From assembly GCA_024276255.1 (NCBI GenBank), contig JAJRXO010000648.1, positions 1-6,196 on the forward strand: a stretch of DNA of 6,196 nt. The letters run 5' to 3'. The notes below the pieces were generated by a model. The model did no database searches. It was not told where the DNA came from and was given only the letters and a program-made list of their open reading frames with translations. The translations under genes were made by a program, and so were the position numbers. Below, piece by piece: positions 1 to 3,819 of the stretch (position 1 is the stretch's first letter; every line of letters begins with the position of its first letter). Source of the stretch: Chloroflexota bacterium. GTDB taxonomy: Bacteria > Chloroflexota > Anaerolineae > J102.

Positions 1-140
1 AACGCGCGGAAGTCCGCCCAGCCTTTCATCGCCAATACCTTGGTGATGGCTGCCGTCAGGGTCGTTTTGCCATGGTCGATATGACCAATCGTGCCCACGT
101 TCAGGTGGGGCTTCTTTCGCTCGTAATGCTGCTTTGCCAT
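1..140 (-). CDS. tuf: Elongation factor Tu, N-terminal fragment (cut by window edge)
   Basis: EF-Tu is the GTPase that carries aminoacyl-tRNA to the ribosomal A site in the cytoplasm. Only the first 46 codons and two bases are in the window. The start reads MAKQHYERKKPHLNVGTIGH, typical of EF-Tu, and the P-loop GHIDHGKT is at residues 19-26, followed by TLTAAIT. The ATG at 138-140 is preceded by AAGGAG at 152-157 with an 11-base spacer, so the start is secure. It lies downstream of fusA as in many bacterial str clusters, but after a 288-base gap with its own promoter, so it is probably transcribed separately as well as by readthrough. Nothing odd is visible in the coding part. The GTPase switch regions and domains II and III lie outside the window. 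Confidence 0.97.
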   Translation of the reverse strand, partial: MAKQHYERKKPHLNVGTIGHIDHGKTTLTAAITKVLAMKGWADFRA

Positions 141-155
141 GAGATTTTCGTCTCC

Positions 156-266
156 TTAATAAGTGAGAACAGGGCAATGAATGCCGGTTCCTTTGTAAAC
201 AACAGAATAATTGGACTGCCGGTTAAAGGGCATAGAAGAGGAACCCGGGCCACGCCTGATCAGCAT
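156..266 (-). CDS. Possible 36-codon leader ORF upstream of tuf
   Basis: A short ORF in the tuf leader begins MLIRRGPGSSSMPF and ends HCPVLTY, 36 residues. Its ATG (264-266) follows GAGGAG (276-281) with a 9-base spacer. Its TAA stop (156-158) overlaps the AAGGAG of tuf (152-157), a layout that would allow translation of the leader to influence tuf initiation. The start codon also sits inside a 7-bp hairpin (249-269). I recognise no family, signal peptide or membrane segment. There is no run of one amino acid of the kind seen in classical attenuator peptides, though three serines in a row occur at residues 9-11. An ORF this short can arise by chance, so conservation in relatives is the deciding point. 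Confidence 0.25.
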   Translation of the reverse strand: MLIRRGPGSSSMPFNRQSNYSVVYKGTGIHCPVLTY

Positions 267-269
267 GGC
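249..269 (-). repeat. Hairpin enclosing the start codon of the possible leader ORF
   Basis: On the minus strand GCCATGC (263-269) pairs with GCGTGGC (249-255) across a 7-base loop, with one G-U pair. The ATG of the possible leader ORF is within the 5' arm, so folding would hide it. The pairing is read directly from the sequence; any function is inferred. Confidence 0.4.
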
Positions 270-371
270 GCCGCGCTCCTCATAGGATCATGAGTCAGAG
301 ATTCGGTTGTCCGGCCGGTGAACAACAGCCGGGCGTGCGGTATAATTACTACCAGTTACGCAAACCGAGTC

Positions 372-399
372 ATTATAGCAAATATTATATAAAGATCAA
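372..399 (-). promoter_or_regulatory. Extended -10 promoter for tuf
   Basis: On the minus strand the -35 is TTGATC (394-399) and the -10 is a perfect TATAAT (372-377), separated by 16 bases. The three bases before the -10 are TGC, giving the TGn extended -10 element. The region is AT-rich, unlike the flanking genes. The predicted start site is near 365. This matches the sigma-70/sigma-A consensus well and explains how tuf can be expressed above fusA. Confidence 0.75.
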
Positions 400-422
400 A
401 ATCGCTGATAAAGAATACAGCG
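398..422 (-). terminator. Weak candidate terminator after fusA
   Basis: Just after the fusA stop, CGCTG (418-422) pairs with CAGCG (403-407) across a 10-base loop and is followed by ATTTT (398-402). The stem is only 5 bp, the loop is AT-rich, and the T run overlaps the -35 box of the tuf promoter. It could act as a partial terminator between the rpsL-rpsG-fusA and tuf units, but readthrough seems likely. Confidence 0.2.
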
Positions 423-428
423 TCGGCC

Positions 429-2507
429 TTAGTAGCCCATATTGGAAAACATGGCTTTGGCCACGTTCGGGGGCACGGGCAGATAGCGGTCGAATTCCAT
501 TGTGAAGGTGCCGCGGCCCTGCGTCAGCGAACGCAGGCGGGTGGCATAACCGAACATCTCCGAAAGCGGTACCGATGCTTCGATGGCCTGCAGCCCCTTG
601 GAATGGGGTTCCAGACCGTCGATCTGCCCCCGACGACTGTTCAGATCGCCGATGACATCGCCCAAAAATTCTTCGGGCACGACCACTTCCACCTTCATCA
701 CAGGCTCCAGCAGGACCGGCTTGGCCTTGGGCATGCCATTACGTACAGCCAGCGAACCGGCCACACGGAATGCCATTTCAGAAGAGTCGACTTCATGATA
801 CGAACCGTCATACACCGTGGCTTTGACGTCCACAATGGGATAACCGCTGATCACGCCGCCTTCCAGTGCTTCTCTGATGCCTGTCTCGATGGCTTTCATA
901 TATTCGCGAGGCACGGAACCGCCCACGACCGCGTTTTCGAACACGAAGCCGCTGCCGGGTTCCAGGGGTTCGAAGTGTACTTTGACATGCCCGAACTGGC
1001 CGCGGCCGCCCGTCTGACGTACAAAGCGTCCTTCAGCATCTACCGGCTGGGTGATTGTCTCGCGGTAGGCCACCTGGGGTTTGCCGACATTGGCGCGCAC
1101 GTTGAATTCACGCAACATACGATCGACCAGCACCTCCAGGTGCAGTTCGCCCATGCCGGAGATCAGGGTCTGGCCGGTATTTTCGTCCGTACGCACCCTG
1201 AAGGTGGGATCTTCGTCGGCCAGAGCCTTCAGCGCTGCCGAAAGTTTATCCTGATCAGCCTTGCTGCGGGGTTCGATGGCCACGCTGATCACGGGCTCGG
1301 GGAAGGTGATGGATTCGAGGATGATAGGCTGATTGGGATCAGAGAGGGTTTCGCCGGTGAAGGAGTGACGGAGACCAATAATGGCGGCGATATCGCCGGC
1401 GCCAATCTCCTTGAGCTCTTCACGTTTTTCAGCGTAGATGCGCAACAGGCGGCCAACGCGCTCTTTGCGATTGCGGGTGACATTGAGCACGGATTTACCG
1501 CTCTGCAACACGCCCGAATACACACGCACGTAAGCCAGTCGGCCCACATACGGATCAGTGACGATCTTGAATACAATGGCGGTGACGGGTTCGTCAAAAT
1601 CAGTTTTGCGTACCACCACCTTATCGGTGCCGGGCACCACGCCGCTGATCGGCGGTCGGTCCAGGGGAGAGGGCAGGTAGTGCACCACGGCATCAAGCAG
1701 GGGCTGCACGCCCTTGTTGCGCAGGGCTGAGCCACAGAAGATGGGTACGAGCTCGTTCTGCAGGGTGGCACGCCGCAACGCCGCCATCAGATCTTCGCGG
1801 CCGATGGTTTCGCCTTCGAGATATTGGATTGTTAATTCTTCATCTGTCTCGGCGATGGTTTCAACCATCTTGTCGCGGGCAGCTTCGGCGATCTCAAGCA
1901 GATCTTCGGGGATGTCGATTTCGCGGGGATTGGCGCCCAGCTCGTCGGTATAGACCCAGGCGCGCATGGTAAGCAGATCAATCGCCCCCCGGAAATTTGC
2001 CTCGCTGCCGATAGGCACCTGCATGGCGACGGGATGCGCACCCAGGCGTTCGCGAATCATATCGATGGTGCGCTGAAAATCAGCGCCGTTACGGTCCATC
2101 TTGTTCACGAAACAGATACGGGGCACGCTGTAGCGATCGGCCTGCCGCCATACGGTTTCCGATTGTGGTTCGACGCCGGCCACGGCATCGAAGACCACCA
2201 CGCCGCCATCGAGCACCCGCAGACTGCGCTGCACTTCGGCGGTGAAATCGATATGGCCCGGGGTGTCGATGAGGTTGATCTGATGCCCCAGCCATTCGGT
2301 AGTAATGGCAGCCGATTGAATGGTGATGCCACGTTCGCGTTCCTGCACCATAAAGTCGGTTACCGTGGTACCATCGTCCACATTGCCGATGCGATAAGTA
2401 CGACCAGAATAATAGAGTACGCGCTCGGTCGTGGTCGTCTTACCGGCGTCGATATGGGCAATGATGCCAATATTCCGAATCTTGCTGAGGTCAGTGTTCA
2501 CAGTCAT
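429..2507 (-). CDS. fusA: Elongation factor G (translocase GTPase)
   Basis: EF-G drives GTP-dependent translocation of tRNA and mRNA on the ribosome and works with ribosome recycling factor. The 692-residue protein is full length for the family. The GTPase motifs are all present: AHIDAGKT at residues 17-24, RGITI at 59-63, DTPGH at 81-85 with the catalytic His85, NKMD at 135-138, and CGSAL later for G5. Domain III/IV signatures follow, including QTGGRGQFGHV, and the domain IV tip loop SYHEVDSSEMAF with His571, the decoding-site contact of canonical EF-G. The C-terminus has the domain V pattern GDLNSRRG. The start ATG (2505-2507) gives MTVNTDLSKIRNIGIIAHID, the expected spacing to the P-loop; an upstream ATG at 2512-2514 is out of frame and soon stops. 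No Shine-Dalgarno precedes the start, which suggests translational coupling to rpsG 45 bases upstream. Stop is TAA. Confidence 0.99.
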   Translation of the reverse strand: MTVNTDLSKIRNIGIIAHIDAGKTTTTERVLYYSGRTYRIGNVDDGTTVTDFMVQERERGITIQSAAITTEWLGHQINLIDTPGHIDFTAEVQRSLRVLDGGVVVFDAVAGVEPQSETVWRQADRYSVPRICFVNKMDRNGADFQRTIDMIRERLGAHPVAMQVPIGSEANFRGAIDLLTMRAWVYTDELGANPREIDIPEDLLEIAEAARDKMVETIAETDEELTIQYLEGETIGREDLMAALRRATLQNELVPIFCGSALRNKGVQPLLDAVVHYLPSPLDRPPISGVVPGTDKVVVRKTDFDEPVTAIVFKIVTDPYVGRLAYVRVYSGVLQSGKSVLNVTRNRKERVGRLLRIYAEKREELKEIGAGDIAAIIGLRHSFTGETLSDPNQPIILESITFPEPVISVAIEPRSKADQDKLSAALKALADEDPTFRVRTDENTGQTLISGMGELHLEVLVDRMLREFNVRANVGKPQVAYRETITQPVDAEGRFVRQTGGRGQFGHVKVHFEPLEPGSGFVFENAVVGGSVPREYMKAIETGIREALEGGVISGYPIVDVKATVYDGSYHEVDSSEMAFRVAGSLAVRNGMPKAKPVLLEPVMKVEVVVPEEFLGDVIGDLNSRRGQIDGLEPHSKGLQAIEASVPLSEMFGYATRLRSLTQGRGTFTMEFDRYLPVPPNVAKAMFSNMGY

Positions 2508-2516
2508 AATACATGC

Positions 2517-2540
2517 AAGCTGACGGGAATCAGCTTCCCG
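2517..2540 (-). promoter_or_regulatory. Two overlapping, mutually exclusive hairpins before fusA
   Basis: On the minus strand CGGGAA (2535-2540) can pair with TTCCCG (2524-2529) across 5 bases. Alternatively AAGCTGA (2530-2536) can pair with TCAGCTT (2517-2523) across 6 bases. Both stems are perfect, of 6 and 7 bp, and they share bases, so only one can form at a time. The only purine-rich, Shine-Dalgarno-like stretch in the 45-base rpsG-fusA gap (GGGAAG) is inside these structures, about 27 bases before the fusA ATG. A role in coupling fusA translation to rpsG is inferred. Confidence 0.5.
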
Positions 2541-2552
2541 TTCAAGGCAGAT

Positions 2553-3023
2553 TTACCAGCGGTAGTGGGCGAAGGCGCGATTGGCTTCAGCCATCTTGTG
2601 GGTTTCGTCGCGCTTGCGAATCGTCGCGCCCTGGCCATTGGCCGCGTCCATCAGTTCGCCGGCGAGCTTGATGGCCATGCTCTTGCCGCTGCGTTTGCGG
2701 GCATTGATGATCAGCCAACGCTGAGCCAGCGCTTCGGCGCGATTGGGACGCACCTCTACCGGCACCTGGTAGGTGGCGCCTCCCACACGGCGAGGTTTGA
2801 CCTCGATTTGCGGTGTGGCATTCTTGAGCGCTTCTTCGAACACCTCGATGCCTTCACGTTTGCTGCGCTGGGTAATGATGTCCATCGCATCATAGAAGAT
2901 GCGCTGAGCAGTACTCTTTTTGCCGTCTTTCATGAGACGGTTGATGAAACGAGCAACCACTTCACTGTTGTATCGGGGATCAGGCGTCACGCTCCGACGA
3001 GCAGGTCGATAACGACGAGGCAT
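2553..3023 (-). CDS. rpsG: 30S ribosomal protein S7
   Basis: S7 binds the 3' major domain of 16S rRNA, nucleates assembly of the 30S head and lies near the E site. At 156 residues it is the standard bacterial length. Recognisable segments are MPRRYRPARR at the start, FINRLMKDGKKSTAQRIFY at residues 26-44, the beta-ribbon KPRRVGGATYQVPVEVRPNR at 76-95, and THKMAEANRAFAHYRW at the C-terminus. The ATG is preceded by AAGGAG (3030-3035) with a 6-base spacer. It lies between rpsL and fusA as in the standard str operon, but is separated from rpsL by a 216-base structured gap. In E. coli S7 represses its own operon by binding the rpsL-rpsG intercistronic mRNA, so self-regulation here is a reasonable inference. 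Stop is TAA. Confidence 0.99.
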   Translation of the reverse strand: MPRRYRPARRSVTPDPRYNSEVVARFINRLMKDGKKSTAQRIFYDAMDIITQRSKREGIEVFEEALKNATPQIEVKPRRVGGATYQVPVEVRPNRAEALAQRWLIINARKRSGKSMAIKLAGELMDAANGQGATIRKRDETHKMAEANRAFAHYRW

Positions 3024-3080
3024 GTTTCGCTCCTTGCGAATAATTTGGGCGGGCGGAAGAAGTACTTCCCCCTAGACACA

Positions 3081-3161
3081 CTGCAAGATGCGGGTTGAGG
3101 GGTACATTCGGCGACTTTGACGTCATTAACCCAGAGGTACCGCTCAACCTGCATCTCGCAG
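3081..3161 (-). promoter_or_regulatory. Long near-perfect hairpin in the rpsL-rpsG gap
   Basis: Two 25-base arms, 3137-3161 (5' arm on the mRNA) and 3081-3105 (3' arm), are inverted copies matching at 22 of 25 positions. In the minus-strand RNA one of the three differences is a G-U pair, leaving two mismatches (A-C and C-C). The 31-base loop (3106-3136) contains the palindrome TGACGTCA (3118-3125). No T run follows, so it is not an intrinsic terminator. It occupies the place of the S7 repressor site in the E. coli str mRNA. It could serve that role, be an RNase III processing site, or both. I cannot match its fold to the known S7 site by eye. Confidence 0.7.
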
Positions 3162-3181
3162 GTAAGATATCGTTGTTCGGC

Positions 3182-3209
3182 TGCGTATGCTGCGATGCAG
3201 GCACACGCA
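3182..3209 (-). promoter_or_regulatory. Smaller hairpin after rpsL, able to compete with the long hairpin
   Basis: On the minus strand TGCGTGTG (3202-3209) pairs with CATACGCA (3182-3189) with one G-U pair. After a bulged C (3201), CTGC (3197-3200) pairs with GCAG (3190-3193) around a 3-base ATC loop. The segment 3191-3201 (CCTGCATCGCA) can instead pair with 3148-3160 (TGCGAGATGCAGG), leaving a 2-base bulge, which would break both this hairpin and the base of the long one. The bases are read directly; a switch is inferred. Confidence 0.5.
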
Positions 3210-3239
3210 TAAAGAAAATAAATAGACTACAGGATCAAA

Positions 3240-3656
3240 TTACTTGGGGCGCTTGGCGCCGTACTTGCTGCGGCTGCGACGACGGTCTTGCACACCCGTG
3301 CTGTCGAGCGCCCCGCGCACGATGTGATAGCGCACACCGGGCAGATCTTTGACACGACCACCGCGCACCAGAACCACCGAGTGCTCTTGCAGGCTATGAC
3401 CGATGCCGGGAATATAAGCAGTGACTTCGATGCCGTTGGTTAAACGTACACGGGCAATTTTCCGCAAAGCAGAATTAGGTTTCTTGGGGGTGGTGGTACG
3501 CACCACGGTGCAGACACCACGGCGGAAGGGATTGCCTCTACGCGACCGTTTGGTTTTCCCTGTCTGTGCATTATACACATATCGCAGGGCCGGCGCTTTT
3601 TCTTTCTTGGGAACGGGCTTGCGGCCTTTGCGCACAAGCTGATTAATAGTAGGCAA
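3240..3656 (-). CDS. rpsL: 30S ribosomal protein S12 (TTG start)
   Basis: S12 sits at the decoding centre of the 30S subunit and affects accuracy and streptomycin response. The 138-residue protein begins PTINQLVRKGRKP after the initiator and contains RRGVCT, TPKKPNSALRKIARVRLTNG and VRGGRVKDLPGVRYH. Lys58 and Lys103 match E. coli Lys43 and Lys88 (Met counted), where substitutions give streptomycin resistance, so both positions are wild type. Asp104 matches the residue methylthiolated by RimO in other bacteria. It is about 15 residues longer than E. coli S12 ahead of RGVCT, as in Gram-positive-type S12. The start codon is TTG (3654-3656). It is the only position giving the family N-terminus, and no in-frame ATG lies close upstream; GAGGAG at 3666-3671 supports it. 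It is the first gene after rpoC and has its own promoter. Confidence 0.98.
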   Translation of the reverse strand: MPTINQLVRKGRKPVPKKEKAPALRYVYNAQTGKTKRSRRGNPFRRGVCTVVRTTTPKKPNSALRKIARVRLTNGIEVTAYIPGIGHSLQEHSVVLVRGGRVKDLPGVRYHIVRGALDSTGVQDRRRSRSKYGAKRPK

Positions 3657-3665
3657 TGTCCGTTT

Positions 3666-3671
3666 CTCCTC
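3666..3671 (-). promoter_or_regulatory. Shine-Dalgarno that fixes the rpsL TTG start
   Basis: GAGGAG on the minus strand lies 9 bases before the TTG at 3654-3656. With the conserved PTINQLVRKGR N-terminus it confirms TTG as the initiator of S12. Confidence 0.85.
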
Positions 3672-3729
3672 AGTCGCGAAACTTCTTGGGAAGACGCAGG
3701 AATTAGAATATCAACGAATGAATTTCATA

Positions 3730-3759
3730 CGCAAGTCGGGCGCACAAGCCCGACTTGCG
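3730..3759 (-). promoter_or_regulatory. Perfect 12-bp hairpin at the 5' end of the rpsL transcript
   Basis: Two perfect 12-base arms (3730-3741 and 3748-3759, core GCAAGTCGGGC) flank a 6-base loop. On the minus strand the stem is followed by GTATGAAATTC, and on the plus strand by ACTTTCTATG, so neither side has the T run of an intrinsic terminator. It begins within a base or two of the start site predicted from the promoter at 3767-3796, so the rpsL mRNA would start with this stem-loop. A 5'-terminal stem that protects the mRNA from decay is one reading. A weak terminator for rpoC or a protein-binding site are others. Confidence 0.6.
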
Positions 3760-3766
3760 ACTTTCT

Positions 3767-3796
3767 ATGCTAGCATACTTTGGCTGAGATGGTCAA
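3767..3796 (-). promoter_or_regulatory. Extended -10 promoter for rpsL-rpsG-fusA
   Basis: On the minus strand TTGACC (3791-3796) is a near-consensus -35 and TAGCAT (3767-3772) a plausible -10, 18 bases apart. The bases before the -10 are TGC, the same extended -10 element as in the tuf promoter. The -10 lies inside the perfect 12-bp palindrome TATGCTAGCATA (3766-3777), which could by itself be an operator. The predicted start is near 3760, giving a leader of about 100 bases before rpsL. Confidence 0.6.
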
Positions 3797-3819
3797 ATTT
3801 CGAAAGCCGAAAATCACAA

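Larger units (their letters stand above)
141..365 (-). promoter_or_regulatory. Structured 5' leader of tuf
   Basis: If transcription starts about seven bases after the -10 box at 372-377, tuf mRNA carries a leader of about 225 bases. It contains a GC-rich self-complementary region (304-332, with CCGGCCGG at 311-318 and GTTGT/ACAAC arms), a 7-bp hairpin at 249-269, the possible leader ORF at 156-266 and the tuf Shine-Dalgarno. No tRNA or riboswitch family that I know is recognisable. A regulatory role is inferred from length and structure only. Confidence 0.4.
3024..3239 (-). other. rpsL-rpsG intercistronic region (216 bases, no gene)
   Basis: Apart from the two hairpins at 3081-3161 and 3182-3209, this gap holds a short AT-rich stretch just after the rpsL stop (3211-3239). 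It also has a small stem GGAAG/CTTCC around TACTT in the segment at about 3055-3070, and the rpsG Shine-Dalgarno AAGGAG at 3030-3035. I see no convincing promoter, terminator or coding sequence. The spacing is long for two ribosomal protein genes that are normally close together, which supports a regulatory purpose. Confidence 0.6.

Noticed and set aside
72..505. Plus-strand frames 72-293 and 290-505 across the tuf start and the fusA-tuf gap
   Set aside because: They overlap the secure tuf N-terminus and the fusA C-terminus in antisense, have no good ribosome-binding site, and resemble nothing known.
603..3098. Two long plus-strand open frames (603-1730 and 2034-3098) opposite fusA and rpsG
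   Set aside because: They mirror the real genes, cross gene borders (the second spans the fusA-rpsG gap and all of rpsG), and resemble no family. They are shadows of coding sequence.
3118..3125. TGACGTCA palindrome as a protein-binding site
   Set aside because: An 8-base palindrome is expected by chance and this one lies in the loop of the long hairpin, with no second copy near a promoter.
3692..3734. Second promoter before rpsL (TTGCGT, 18 bases, TATTCT on the minus strand)
   Set aside because: Both boxes match poorly and the -35 lies in the arm of the 12-bp hairpin. The promoter at 3767-3796 is clearly better.
3730..3759. Classical intrinsic terminator for rpoC
   Set aside because: The stem is strong, but neither flank has a run of T residues, and it lies downstream of a good promoter. 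It is reported as a 5' stem-loop instead.
3797..3819. AT-rich TTTCG/CGAAA hairpin right after the rpoC stop
   Set aside because: The stem is only about 5 bp and AT-rich, followed by a short T run that overlaps the -35 of the rpsL promoter. It is too weak to call a terminator.
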